From Streptomyces sp. NBC_01116 (lineage in GTDB: Bacteria > Actinomycetota > Actinomycetes > Streptomycetales > Streptomycetaceae), in contig NZ_CP108644.1 of the NCBI RefSeq assembly GCF_041435495.1, positions 5,131,501 through 5,195,500 of the forward strand: a DNA stretch of 64,000 nt, given 5' to 3'. The notes under the pieces are model-generated. The model had not been told where the DNA came from and made no database searches. It saw only the letters and a list, made by a program, of their open reading frames with translations. Below are positions 54,081-62,729 of the stretch, piece by piece. Both the position numbers and the translations under genes were made by a program. The first letter of the stretch is position 1. The number at the start of each line of letters is the position of its first letter.

Positions 54081-55283
54081 TCACAGGACCGGGTCGACGC
54101 GGATGAAGCGGTTGTCGAACCAGCCCCGGTTGCTGGTCGCGGAGGTGCAGTAGGCGGAGACGGCCGTGTGGACGGCGCCCGGCTGGAGGCCCGCGACGCG
54201 GTAGCTGGTCGACACCGACGACAGCGCCTTGGAGCCGACGGTCGCCGAACGGGTCTCGTCGGCGGACGAGACGAGGACGCCGTCCTTGCGGATGTTGACG
54301 CCCATCCGGCACCACTGGCCGTCGACCCCCGTGTTCCCCAGGAAGCCGACCGTCACGAGGACCGCGCCGGAGACCGGGGCGGTGAACGTCGCCGTGATGG
54401 TGGGGCCCACGGTGTCGGTGACGGCTTCCACCCAGGCGGTGGAGGCGCAGTAGCCGCCGTCGCTGTTGCTCGCCCAGGCGGAGGCGGTGACGGCGGGCCG
54501 CCAGACGGTGCCGTCCCAGCGCTGGAGCCGCCCGCCCTCGTCGCGGTACTGCCCGGTGTACTCCCCGGTCGCGAGCGCGCCCTGAGGGGCGATGCCGCCG
54601 ATCTGGCGCGGGTAGCCGGTCCAGCGGGTGCCGTCCCAGCGCTGGTACTCCGTCACGGTGTCGCGGTACTGGCCGACGTAACCGCCGGGGACGTCGCGGG
54701 CCCAGGACTCCGGGAGGATGCCGCCGACGGCCACCGTGGGGACCCGCAGGTCGTAGACGGCGTTGGCCCAGTCGATGCCGCCGGTCCCGGCGGAGGCGCC
54801 GGCCGGGATCCGGACCTGGGCGAGGGGGAGGGAGGCCGGCGGGAGGGCCGGCGGCTCCGGGGAGGCGGCGGCCTCGCCCTGGACGACCTCCAGAACGGCT
54901 TCGGTACGGCCGTCCTCGCTGTCGAACTGGGCGTCGTGGACCCGCAGGACCACCAGGTCGATCCGGGGGTTGGCGGCGTTGCCGTCGACGAAACCGACGT
55001 CGGTGTAGTCGGTGAGGACGACCGGGTAGGCCCCGGCCGGCCCCCGGCCCTGGATCACGGCGCGCCCCGGGGCGACGGTGGCCCGCATGCCCGCGGTCTC
55101 GCCGTACACGTACAGCGCGGACATCAGGTACGCGCCGTTGTCGGAGCCGGGGATGACGCCCCCGGCGCTGGTCAGAGCCCCGCTCGGGGCCATGGTGCCG
55201 ACCGGGGAGAGGCGGGTGTCGGCCCGGGACTGGCCGGATTCGGTCTCGGTGCGGTTGATCAGCCAGGCGCTGCGTACGGGCAT
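54081..55283 (-). CDS. Baseplate/upper fibre protein with tandem QRWDG repeats
   Basis: 400 aa. Beta-rich, with two tandem copies of the motif YxGQYRD...QRWDGTxW (near 218-240 and 258-276), then an Ig/jelly-roll-like C-terminus (TITATFTAPVSGAVLVTVGF). Phage fibre and baseplate proteins carry this type of repeat. ATG start with GGAGGTC upstream. Followed by the Tal-like gene with an 8-bp gap. Confidence 0.75.
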   Translation of the reverse strand: MPVRSAWLINRTETESGQSRADTRLSPVGTMAPSGALTSAGGVIPGSDNGAYLMSALYVYGETAGMRATVAPGRAVIQGRGPAGAYPVVLTDYTDVGFVDGNAANPRIDLVVLRVHDAQFDSEDGRTEAVLEVVQGEAAASPEPPALPPASLPLAQVRIPAGASAGTGGIDWANAVYDLRVPTVAVGGILPESWARDVPGGYVGQYRDTVTEYQRWDGTRWTGYPRQIGGIAPQGALATGEYTGQYRDEGGRLQRWDGTVWRPAVTASAWASNSDGGYCASTAWVEAVTDTVGPTITATFTAPVSGAVLVTVGFLGNTGVDGQWCRMGVNIRKDGVLVSSADETRSATVGSKALSSVSTSYRVAGLQPGAVHTAVSAYCTSATSNRGWFDNRFIRVDPVL

Positions 55284-55344
55284 GGAGGTCCTCCTGGGAG
55301 AAAGGAACGGGTGGGGTGTCTCGGCGGGGCCGGAGCCCCTGGGG

Positions 55345-56310
55345 TCACCAGTGGGCGTCGCGCCACCGGACGGTGACGGAGGCCCGCGGGTCGGGGGTGG
55401 TGTCGTCGGAGCGGAACGCCAGCTCCGTCGCGCCCGGGGCCAGCCCGAACAGCTGCTCGGGGGCGGAGGCCGGGGCCGCGGTGTAGAGGCGGGAGGCGTT
55501 CCCGTTGAGCAGGACGGTGCCGGCCTCGGTGTCGACGCCCAGGACGTCCTGGGGGCCGAGCACGATGTCGTACTGGAGCTGCTTGCCGTCGGTGAGCCGG
55601 GTCAGGGTCGGGCGCCGGACCGGCCCCCGGAACTCGATCAGCGGGTGGGAGGTCGCGGATCCTCCGTTGACCGCGGTGCAGCTGCCCGTGGCGTTGCCGC
55701 CGACCCCGTCGGCCGGGTCCGGGGCGCCCCAGTCCAGCGGCCAGCGCAGGCCGAGCCCGGCCTCGGCCCCCTCCGGCCAGAGCAGCCCTGGTTCGGCCTG
55801 CGGCAGGAGGGCGCGGGCCTCGCGGAGCGCGGAGCCGAAGCGGCGCGGGTCGGTCGCGGTCCACTGGAGACTGGCCTTCGAGGTGCCGTGCACCACGAAG
55901 GAACGGTCCTGCGGAACGACCCGCCGGCTGACCCGGGCCCGTACGGCGAGGGTCTCCCCGTGCAGCCGCACGGCCAGCCAGTCCTCGCCGCCGTCCGCGC
56001 CGGTCGCGTCCCGGAAGCCGGCGGCCACGCCCCGGGCGTCCCGGGTGGTGCGGGGCAGCAGCCAGACGGTCGCCCCGACGAGCCGGGGCTGCGCCCACTG
56101 CGCGCCGGGCCAGGCGCCGTGCCGGTCGGGGCGGGAGACATCACCGGTGTCGAGCACCGGCAGGTCGTCCCAGCCCGTGACGCCGGTGCGGTCGATCTCG
56201 TACGGGGTACCGGGGCCCATCAGCAGTCCGGCCCACTGGATCTGCCCGTCGCGGGTGATCAGTGAGCCGGGTGCGGTCTCGTACGCGTATGCGGTTGTGG
56301 TCGCGGCCAT
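55345..56310 (-). CDS. Distal tail protein (Dit-like)
   Basis: 321 aa. The N-terminal part (ITRDGQIQWAGLLMGPGTPYEI) and the DLPVLDTGD, VWLLPRTTRDARGV stretch, then FVVHGTSKASLQWTATDP, match the Siphovirus-type distal tail (Dit) family that caps the tail tube and starts the baseplate. The C-terminal half is a beta-sandwich. ATG 56310. Placed after the tape measure genes as in siphophages. Confidence 0.82.
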   Translation of the reverse strand: MAATTTAYAYETAPGSLITRDGQIQWAGLLMGPGTPYEIDRTGVTGWDDLPVLDTGDVSRPDRHGAWPGAQWAQPRLVGATVWLLPRTTRDARGVAAGFRDATGADGGEDWLAVRLHGETLAVRARVSRRVVPQDRSFVVHGTSKASLQWTATDPRRFGSALREARALLPQAEPGLLWPEGAEAGLGLRWPLDWGAPDPADGVGGNATGSCTAVNGGSATSHPLIEFRGPVRRPTLTRLTDGKQLQYDIVLGPQDVLGVDTEAGTVLLNGNASRLYTAAPASAPEQLFGLAPGATELAFRSDDTTPDPRASVTVRWRDAHW

Positions 56311-56352
56311 GAGGGGCCGTCACCTCGCTTCATTCGTCGGGTGGATGGGTGC

Positions 56353-57636
56353 TCATGCCGCCGCTCGGTGCAGGAACAGCAGATCGGAGGCGATGGCGAG
56401 GGCTCCGCCCCGCCCGGCCGCGTGGTAGGTGTGCAGCCGGGCCCGCTCCGGAGCGGGCGGGCCGGAGGAGCGCCCGGCCGCCGGGGTCTCCTCGGCGGGG
56501 CGCAGCCGGTCCAGCGCCGACAGCGGGCGGACGGTCGAGGGGCCCCCGCCCGGCTGGACCACGCCCCCCTCGGCGAGCTGCGGGATCTTGGGCAGGTCGA
56601 CGCCGAACTTCTTGCCGAGGATGGAGAAGCTCAGCCCGTTGAGGCCGTCGATCACCCAGTTGGCGAACGAGATCAGGGCCTTGACCGGCCCGGTGACGGC
56701 GGCCATGACGCCCTGCATGCCGGTGGACAGGAAGTCACCGATGGCGCCCAGAGCGGCGGAGGTGGCGTTCTTGACCCGGGTGAACATCTCGGGGATGCGC
56801 CGGGTGATCCAGTCCAAGGTGGGCTGGATCGCCTTCCTGAAGCCGTTCCAGGTCCGGCTGATCAGCCCGGTGACCGCGCGGGTCGCCGAGGAGACCGCGC
56901 TACGGGCGCCGTCGAAGCCGCGGGTCAGGGCCGTGCCGACGCCCCTGACGACCGCCGTGACGATCGTGCGTACGGCCTTGAACTGCGCCGAGACCACGGT
57001 GAGGTACGCCCGGACGACCGGCCCGAGGAACGTGCCGATCGTCCGGAAGACCGTCAGCACCTGGTCGAAGACCTGCTTCATGATCTTCTGGCCGGTCTGT
57101 GAGCTGAGCGCGTACTCGATGAGGAAGCCCGCGAGCGGCACGATCAGACCGAGGACGAACCCGAACGGATTGGCCCGCATCGCCACATTGACGGCCGTCA
57201 TCGCGCCGGCGCCGACGGTGAGGGCGCCGCCGAGGAACCCCATCAGCCCGGAGACCGTGCCGACGCCCTTGCCCAGGATTCCGGCGGGCCCTCCGAAGAC
57301 GCCGGAGCCGGAGGAGACGGCGCCGAGCGAGGCGGCGGCGGGTCGGACCCTGCCGCCGGCGGCGCGGAGCCGGGTCGCCGTGACCCCGGCGGCGCGGCCG
57401 GTGCCGGTCAGCGACCTCCCCGCCGCGTCCGCCCCGGTCCTCACCTGCCGTGCGGCCGGTGAGGCGGCGGTCGCACCGGCCCTGATCCCGTCGGCGGCGG
57501 CTCCGGCCCGGCCCGCGTCGCGCAGCGCCGCCGCCAGCGACGTGCCCGCCGCGCCCAGCCGCGTGCGGAAGCCGGAGAGCGCACCGGCCACGCCCGCGAA
57601 AGGATCGGCGCCCGCCCTGATCGCCGCGGCGCTCAT
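56353..57636 (-). CDS. Tape-measure-like protein 2
   Basis: 427 aa. Ala/Gly-rich N-terminal helices, membrane-like helix (GLMGFLGGALTVGAGAMTA, then GFVLGLIVPLAGFLI), a long amphipathic centre (RTWNGFRKAIQPTLDWITRR) and C-terminal DLPKIPQLAEGGVVQPGGG. The same C-terminal signature occurs in the next protein, so the two are paralogues. Tape measure proteins fill the tail tube and set its length. ATG start overlaps the other tape measure stop by 4 bp. Confidence 0.8.
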   Translation of the reverse strand: MSAAAIRAGADPFAGVAGALSGFRTRLGAAGTSLAAALRDAGRAGAAADGIRAGATAASPAARQVRTGADAAGRSLTGTGRAAGVTATRLRAAGGRVRPAAASLGAVSSGSGVFGGPAGILGKGVGTVSGLMGFLGGALTVGAGAMTAVNVAMRANPFGFVLGLIVPLAGFLIEYALSSQTGQKIMKQVFDQVLTVFRTIGTFLGPVVRAYLTVVSAQFKAVRTIVTAVVRGVGTALTRGFDGARSAVSSATRAVTGLISRTWNGFRKAIQPTLDWITRRIPEMFTRVKNATSAALGAIGDFLSTGMQGVMAAVTGPVKALISFANWVIDGLNGLSFSILGKKFGVDLPKIPQLAEGGVVQPGGGPSTVRPLSALDRLRPAEETPAAGRSSGPPAPERARLHTYHAAGRGGALAIASDLLFLHRAAA

Positions 57637-58832
57637 CCGCGCGCCTTGGAGAGGAACAGCAGGGCGGTGGCGGTCTCCCGGAGATCGGCGGAGGACGCCT
57701 CGTAGTAGTTCTCGATCTGGAAGCCGGCGACCGCTCCGGCCGTGGAGTTGGCGGAGTCCGCCCGCGAGCGGCGCGCGGTGTGGCGCAGCAGCCGGTCCAG
57801 CTTGGAGAGCGGCAGGACGGCCTCGGCCTCACCGGCCTCGGCGACGATGGCGTGCACCCCTCCGTTGCGCGGCTGCACGATGCCGCCCGCCGCGAGCTGC
57901 GGGATCTTCGGCAGGCTGATGCCGAAGCTCTTGCCGCCGACGCCGGGGACCCAGCCCGGGATGGAGACCTTGATGCGGTTGAGGCTGCCGATCGCGGAGT
58001 TGATCAGCCGGATCACCGCGTTGATGGGGCCCTTCACCGCTCCCGTGATCCGGCCGAAGGCCCGGCTCGCGATGGACTGGAGGCCGCCCCAGATGCTGGA
58101 GAGCCGTTCCTTGACCCGGCTGAAGGCGGCCGGGACGGTGTTCCGGATCCAGTTGACGACCGGGGTGATGATCTTCTTGATCCCGTTCCAGACACTGGAG
58201 ATCACGCCCCGGATGGCGTTCATCACCGTCGTGATGAGCTTGCGCCAGGCGTTGAAGTGGGACGTGATGACGCCGGCGACGGCCTTGATGACCACCGTGA
58301 CGGCCTTCTTGATGCCGTTCCAGACCGACTTCATCAGGGCGCCGGCCTTGGTCATGATCGGCCCGACGGCCTTCATGACCCCGCTGATGACCTTCTTGAT
58401 CGCGTCGAAGGCGACCTTCAGGACCTTCTGCATGGTCTTGGAACGGGCCGCCATGTCGACGACCTTCTCGATGAGCGGGGCGAGCAGCGACAGCAGCTGC
58501 CCGACGATGTTTCCCCGCATCGACTTGTTGAGGCCGTTCATGCCCTTGGACGCCTTGTCGGCGCCGGACTTGAACGTGCCGATCTGCGTGCCGCTCTTCT
58601 GACCGGTGGTGCCGGCCTTGGTGAGGGACCGGCCGGCCTTGTCGGCGGCGCGCTGGATGGCGGTCAGCTCGCGGGCGGAGGTCCGGGCGGAGGATTTGAT
58701 CCCGGCCAGGCCCCGGGCCGCGGTGGTGGAGTTGCGGCCGAGGCCCGCGGTCGAGCGGGCCACGACGTCGGACGAGGAGCGAAACTGCTGCAGCGCGCTC
58801 GACCCGCGTTTGAGTGATTGCACGAGTGACAA
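57633..58832 (-). CDS. Tape-measure-like protein 1
   Basis: 399 aa. Helical and Lys/Ala-rich with repeated WNGIKK segments (VWNGIKKAVTVVIKAV and VWNGIKKIITPVVNWIRNT), and the C-terminal signature LPKIPQLAAGGIVQPRNGG shared with the neighbour. I choose TTG 58832 because GAGGGG lies 8 nt upstream; GTG 58823 is an alternative. Very basic N-terminal half. Gene order chaperones, tape measure, Dit is as in siphophages. Confidence 0.78.
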   Translation of the reverse strand: MSLVQSLKRGSSALQQFRSSSDVVARSTAGLGRNSTTAARGLAGIKSSARTSARELTAIQRAADKAGRSLTKAGTTGQKSGTQIGTFKSGADKASKGMNGLNKSMRGNIVGQLLSLLAPLIEKVVDMAARSKTMQKVLKVAFDAIKKVISGVMKAVGPIMTKAGALMKSVWNGIKKAVTVVIKAVAGVITSHFNAWRKLITTVMNAIRGVISSVWNGIKKIITPVVNWIRNTVPAAFSRVKERLSSIWGGLQSIASRAFGRITGAVKGPINAVIRLINSAIGSLNRIKVSIPGWVPGVGGKSFGISLPKIPQLAAGGIVQPRNGGVHAIVAEAGEAEAVLPLSKLDRLLRHTARRSRADSANSTAGAVAGFQIENYYEASSADLRETATALLFLSKARG

Positions 58833-58931
58833 GGGAAACCCCTCATGGTGTCCGTCGGGTGGCGGCGGGGCCTCGGGCGGCCTGCCGGAGATCACTGCTC
58901 CCTTCGCGGCGGAGCGGTGGCCCCGGCCGGA

Positions 58932-59654
58932 TCACCCGATGGCCGCGGCCAGTTGGTCGACCCGCCGGTGCAACTCGTTGAGGTCGGCGGCTGCGGGGCG
59001 GGTGGCGGGGATGGTTCCGGGGGATCGCTGGACGTTGTTCCGCACCTGGTGGCCGGTGGTGTTCCGGGCCCGGGTGTTCGCGGCGACGCGCCTGTCCAGA
59101 GCGTCGATCCGCTTGTTCAGCTTCTTCACGGCGGCCTTGATCCTCAGGGTGAGCCGCTGGTCGAGGTTGTGGAAACGCCGGTTGAGGTCCAGCTCCGCGT
59201 TGTGCTGGTTGGTGCGGAACTGCTTCTCCCACTCGGTGCGTCTGAGAGCGAGATTGGCCAGCCGGAGAACCGCGCGGTTCACCCGCTCCGTCAGATCGAG
59301 CACGGTGAAGTCGTACTTTATGAAGGTCATCCCGATCGTTGCGGCGGCGGCGCCCACGGCGCCGGCGGTCAGCGCGGTGACGAGGCCCATGAATTCCGGC
59401 GTCTTGAAGCGCCGGGCATCCGGCGTCCATACGGAAGCGCCCGCCGCTTCGACCTCATCTGCGATCAGCTTCTTGAGCGACGCTTCGAAGGTCTTGTTCT
59501 TCTCCGCCGCCCCGGCATCCTTCTTCTTTTCCTCCTGCGCGAGAAAAGAGAATTGATCCTTGTCCAGCTTCCTCTGAATTTCTCCGGTGAGCCGGGAATC
59601 CCGTGCGCTCAGATCTGCTTTGAGCTGTTGTATCTGTTCCTCGGGACTTGCCAT
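58932..59654 (-). CDS. Helical protein with central membrane segment
   Basis: 240 aa, not recognised. Long Lys/Glu helices (EEQIQQLKADLSARDSRLTG, then KNKTFEASLKKLIADEVEAA), one hydrophobic segment near 92-110 (VTALTAGAVGAAAATIGM), and a basic coiled-coil tail (RFHNLDQRLTLRIKAAVKKL). It sits between the tail chaperone and tape measure genes and is divergent from the membrane gene to its right by 33 bp. Could be a structural accessory or a self-protection factor; no motif decides. Confidence 0.65.
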   Translation of the reverse strand: MASPEEQIQQLKADLSARDSRLTGEIQRKLDKDQFSFLAQEEKKKDAGAAEKNKTFEASLKKLIADEVEAAGASVWTPDARRFKTPEFMGLVTALTAGAVGAAAATIGMTFIKYDFTVLDLTERVNRAVLRLANLALRRTEWEKQFRTNQHNAELDLNRRFHNLDQRLTLRIKAAVKKLNKRIDALDRRVAANTRARNTTGHQVRNNVQRSPGTIPATRPAAADLNELHRRVDQLAAAIG

Positions 59655-59687
59655 CTCGTTCCTCGCTCTTCTGGTAGCGTCCGTCGG

Positions 59688-60395
59688 GTGAGCGAATCAG
59701 TTGACATGGATGTAAGAGGCGACGCGCTGAGCGGGTCCCTGCTGTTCCGTCACGTAGTGGCTTTTGTCGCCACATTCCTCATCTTCTGGGGAGTCACGCT
59801 CCTCGTGGAGCTGTTCAGCAGGGTGGGGGACGGCGGAGCGTGCGGTCGCCTGGCCGGAGTGCCGTGCGAAGAGGGTTCGGCGCTGCTCGCGCTCGGCGCT
59901 CCGGCGTTCATCATCGGAATTCTTCTGCTCGACGGACTCGACCGGCGGGAGGGATGGACGGGGCCCGCCTACATATTCGCCTTTCATTCCTACTTCTATG
60001 CTGCGGGTGGAATCGGGCTCGCTTTCGCGTGGAACGTGGTCGACTCGGACAGTGTGCTGTGGTCCGTGTTTTCCGGCGCGATCGCTCTTGCTCTGCTGTG
60101 GCTGTGCGCGGTGCTGGCGAAGGGGTATTTCAAGGGTTTCCGCGAGAAGGGCGGAAAGCAGTGGGCCCGGGAGACGTTCTGGATTCTGGAGAACCTGCCG
60201 CAGTCGAAGAAGAAACGCCGTCGGATGCTGCGTTCGAGAGGACAGGAAGGCCGCCGAGCGCACAACGGCCACTTGATCCCCGAAACGAGCAGGGAGAAAA
60301 GGCACTGGGCCCTGTTCGCCGGGGAATCCCTGGTGGCCCTGCTCGGCGGCGTGATCGCCGCGGTGCTCTTCGTCCAGTACGTGTCGGGGAGCTGA
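59688..60395 (+). CDS. Four-helix membrane protein inside the tail module
   Basis: 235 aa. About five hydrophobic helices (near 20-40, 60-80, 90-110, 120-140, 210-230), separated by a long basic loop (about 145-205). Not a named family. It is the only rightward gene within the structural block; the GTG 59688 start is uncertain, and ATG 59706 is possible. Orientation and membrane topology suggest a moron-type gene, perhaps immunity to the particle; that is inference. Confidence 0.62.
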   Translation: MSESVDMDVRGDALSGSLLFRHVVAFVATFLIFWGVTLLVELFSRVGDGGACGRLAGVPCEEGSALLALGAPAFIIGILLLDGLDRREGWTGPAYIFAFHSYFYAAGGIGLAFAWNVVDSDSVLWSVFSGAIALALLWLCAVLAKGYFKGFREKGGKQWARETFWILENLPQSKKKRRRMLRSRGQEGRRAHNGHLIPETSREKRHWALFAGESLVALLGGVIAAVLFVQYVSGS

Positions 60396-60507
60396 CCGGT
60401 CGGGCGGTGGCGGCCGTAGGGCCTTCGCGGGGCCTTCGCCGGGCTTTCCCACCGCTTCCCGCCGCTTGCCACCGCCTCTCACCGTCCGACGGCTCGTGCG
60501 CGACCCG

Positions 60508-60897
60508 TCAGGAGAAGAAGCGGGCGAGGTCGCTCGGACGGAGAGGTTCCGCCGGCTCCTCCGTCTCGGCCTCGTCGCCCGGTCTGGGCACCGGCACCGG
60601 CGCTTCCGGCGGATCGGCGTCCTCGTCGGTGTTGACCGAGGCGAACATCCAGTTGGCGGCGGCGAGATGGTCCACGGCCGCGGCGAGCAGATAGTCGGAG
60701 ACGCCCCATTCCGACGCCTCGCCGTGGATCTCCTGGGCGACGGCGCTGTCTCGTGGCATGTGCTTGACCAGCACCGCGAGCCGGCGGGAGGTCAGCCGGC
60801 CGCGGTGCCAGTCCAGCAGGTCCACGCCGTAGTGCCGCAGCAGGTCGGCTTCCAGCGCCTCGGCGTGTTCTTCGGCGAACGCGTCGAGGCTCAGCCT
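60508..60897 (-). CDS. Tail assembly chaperone T region, expressed by -1 frameshift
   Basis: This frame has no start near its 5' end that fits: conserved-looking coding runs upstream from Val (60825) to the end of chaperone G. Reading -1 at GGGGGAA (60897-60903) gives RLSLDAFAEEHAEALEADLL and continues to DLARFFS. The fusion would be about 224 aa. In lambda-type phages the gpG/gpGT pair is made exactly this way and chaperones the tape measure. Confidence 0.7.
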   Translation of the reverse strand, partial: RLSLDAFAEEHAEALEADLLRHYGVDLLDWHRGRLTSRRLAVLVKHMPRDSAVAQEIHGEASEWGVSDYLLAAAVDHLAAANWMFASVNTDEDADPPEAPVPVPRPGDEAETEEPAEPLRPSDLARFFS

Positions 60898-61181
60898 TCC
60901 CCCAGGCCGAGCCCGGTCTCCCTGCCGTACGCCTCCAGGATCGCGGCGAGGTCCTGCATGGTGGTCTCGTGCCGTGCGAAACGGCCGAACTGCTCCTCGC
61001 CGAGCAGCAGCCGCAGCAGCCCGTCCACGTCGTTGTCGTCCAGCGAGCGCAGCGAGGCCGCGGTGGCGCGGGTCAGCTCGGTGGGCAGTTCGAAGGTGTC
61101 GTCGTCCAGGGTGAACGACCAGGTGCGGCCGAGCACCTCCAGGCGCTGGGCGCGCGCCGCGTTCACGTCGAAGGTTGCCAT
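60891..61181 (-). CDS. Tail assembly chaperone G-like protein
   Basis: 96 aa. Helical, acidic, ending in GLGLGEG; the pattern FTLDDDTFELPTELTRATAA followed by LDDNDVDGLLRLLLGEEQ fits phage tail chaperones that come before the tape measure gene. ATG start 61181. Its last codons contain the slippery site. Confidence 0.78.
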   Translation of the reverse strand: MATFDVNAARAQRLEVLGRTWSFTLDDDTFELPTELTRATAASLRSLDDNDVDGLLRLLLGEEQFGRFARHETTMQDLAAILEAYGRETGLGLGEG

Positions 61182-61260
61182 GCGGGATTCTCCGTTTCGG
61201 GTGTAGGGGGGAGGGGAGTGCGGGGCGGGGCCGGCGCCAACCGGCCCCGCCCCTGGGGTG

Positions 61261-61866
61261 TTACGGCGCCGGAACCGTCGGGACCGTGTAGGCCGCGTCC
61301 TTCATGACGAAGGTGGCCAGCGCGGAGCCGTCGCCCGGCGACAGGGCGGTGAAGGTGACGCCGAGCTGCGCGGCGGCCTTCCGGGCGAGCTTGATGTCGT
61401 CGGTGGCGGTCACCTGGCCGCGCGGGATGACGAAGCGGTACGTGACCTCCGCGCCGTCCGTGAACTCCAGCCCGAGGGCCCGCTCGTCGAAGGTCGGTCC
61501 GTCCGGAACGTCGAACTGGAAGACGCTCGCGGCGGCGTCCTTGCGGATGTCCGTGGACTTGCCGCCGAGGAAGAACGGCAGCGTGTCCTCGTTGAACTGG
61601 AGCATCGCGAACTTCAGCGTCAGGTCGCGGTCCGCGTAGACGAACCGGGCCGGGCTGATGGACTGCCACGTCTCGACCGGGTCCAGCTTGTCCTTCTTCG
61701 CGAAGGTCACGCCCTCCGTGGAGGTGTAGCCGAGGTCGGTCCAGGCCGACCCCCAGTCGGCCGCCGGGTTGTCGGAGAAGGCGTCCGGAAGGGGAGCGCC
61801 GATCTCGGCGACGAGGATGCGACCGGTTCCGGCCACGCGGATCTCGGAGGCGTTGTTGCCTGCCAT
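61261..61866 (-). CDS. Major tail (tube) protein
   Basis: 201 aa. N-terminal ASEIRVAGTGRILVAEIGAP, then the beta-rich core FVYADRDLTLKFAMLQFNED and an Ala-rich end, in the style of siphophage tail tube proteins that stack into hexameric rings. It follows the tail terminator and precedes the chaperones. ATG 61866 with AAGGAGTC upstream, one of the strongest ribosome-binding sites in the module, suiting an abundant structural protein. Confidence 0.85.
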   Translation of the reverse strand: MAGNNASEIRVAGTGRILVAEIGAPLPDAFSDNPAADWGSAWTDLGYTSTEGVTFAKKDKLDPVETWQSISPARFVYADRDLTLKFAMLQFNEDTLPFFLGGKSTDIRKDAAASVFQFDVPDGPTFDERALGLEFTDGAEVTYRFVIPRGQVTATDDIKLARKAAAQLGVTFTALSPGDGSALATFVMKDAAYTVPTVPAP

Positions 61867-62052
61867 GGATGACTCCTTGAGGTGGTTGGTCCCTGAATGG
61901 GTGACTGGGCGGGTGCTGGTGGTGCGTGCCGTCACGGGTACGGCAAAGGCCCCGCCGGACGGCAGGGCCTGGTCTGTGGGGCGTACGGGACGTGCCCGTA
62001 CGGCGATGGGCGCGTACGGCCTCGGAGGCTGTACGGGATCGGCTCTGCGGCG

Positions 62053-62463
62053 TCAGCCGATGCGCAGGGAGACGCGCAGGACGCAGAGGTAGCGGTTGGC
62101 CGCGGGATGCAGGTACTCCGGCAGCCAGCGCGGACCGTCGGCCTCGACGACATCGCTGATCACGATGTCCGTTCCGTACCGCCGGCCCACCGCGCCGAGC
62201 AGTTCGGCCCGGGCGGAGTTGGCCAGGCGGTGCGCCGTCGCCTTGTCCGGCCCGTAGGCCTCCAGTTCGATCAGCGGCTGGTCGAGGTGGAGGTCGTCGA
62301 CCCAGGCGCCACCGCGCCGGGAGACGATCACCGCCTTCTGCGTGCCGTCGAAGCCGGGCGGCGGAGTCTCGTCCACCACCGCGTCCGCCAGATCGGCGCG
62401 GTCGGAGAGGAGCTCCACGACGATGGCCTCCACGTCGGGGAAGGTGCTCGGAGGTGAAGTCAT
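62053..62463 (-). CDS. Tail terminator (gpU-like) protein
   Basis: 136 aa. FPDVEAIVVELLSDRADLAD and later RRGGAWVDDLHLDQPLIELE, RRYGTDIVISDVVEA fit the tail completion/terminator (minor tail U) type: alternating strands and helices. Such proteins cap the tube after polymerisation. ATG 62463, first gene of the leftward module. 186 bp from the tube gene. Confidence 0.72.
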   Translation of the reverse strand: MTSPPSTFPDVEAIVVELLSDRADLADAVVDETPPPGFDGTQKAVIVSRRGGAWVDDLHLDQPLIELEAYGPDKATAHRLANSARAELLGAVGRRYGTDIVISDVVEADGPRWLPEYLHPAANRYLCVLRVSLRIG

Positions 62464-62560
62464 GACAGGGCGATCACTCCTGTTCGCGGAAGGGTGAGGT
62501 GCGGATGCGCGGACGGCGGAGCCGCGCCCGGAGGGTGGGCGCAGCTCCGCCGCTGCACCT

Positions 62561-62589
62561 ATTGTGACTGAGATCGTGCGAGCGCGCAA
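62561..62589 (-). promoter_or_regulatory. Candidate promoter of the tail module
   Basis: On the minus strand TTGCGC (62589-62584) and CACAAT (62566-62561) are spaced by 17 bp, about 98 bp ahead of the tail terminator gene. The -35 hexamer overlaps the first GCGCAAC repeat. Confidence 0.6.
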
Positions 62590-62713
62590 CCTGTTGGCGC
62601 GAAGGCGCAACGTCCGTGGTTCCGCTTCCGGGGCTGTCCATGCCCGGCGGCGCGCGGGTGGGGCCTGTTCTGGCCTCCCGCACTCCCGTGCCCGGTGCGT
62701 TATTCTGCGGTTA

Positions 62714-62729
62714 TCGAACAGGCTTTCGA
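62714..62729. promoter_or_regulatory. SOS-box-like sequence (LexA site)
   Basis: TCGAACAGGCTTTCGA differs by one base from the actinobacterial LexA consensus TCGAAC-N4-GTTCGA. It lies 40 bp before the rightward ORF, and 123 bp before the tail promoter on the other side, where LexA could repress at least the former. Confidence 0.65.

Larger units (their letters stand above)
49117..62463 (-). other. Siphophage-type tail and lysis module without visible head genes
   Basis: Thirteen leftward genes in the order tail terminator, tail tube, chaperone G, chaperone T, helical membrane protein, tape measure x2, distal tail, baseplate/fibre proteins, lysin, two holin-like proteins, with one rightward membrane gene in the middle. 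No capsid, portal, terminase, integrase or DNA replication gene is seen. The order matches the tail segment of siphophages, and cell-lysis genes follow. It is either a remnant, a prophage continuing to the right, or a dedicated tail particle (tailocin). Confidence 0.8.

Noticed and set aside
60508..60825. Separate 105-aa gene starting at GTG 60825
   Set aside because: The coding-like sequence continues upstream of that codon into the chaperone G frame, which fits a frameshift product.
49117..62463. Complete prophage
   Set aside because: No integrase, repressor, terminase, portal or capsid gene is seen, and no att repeat was noticed near rpoC; a continuation to the right cannot be ruled out.
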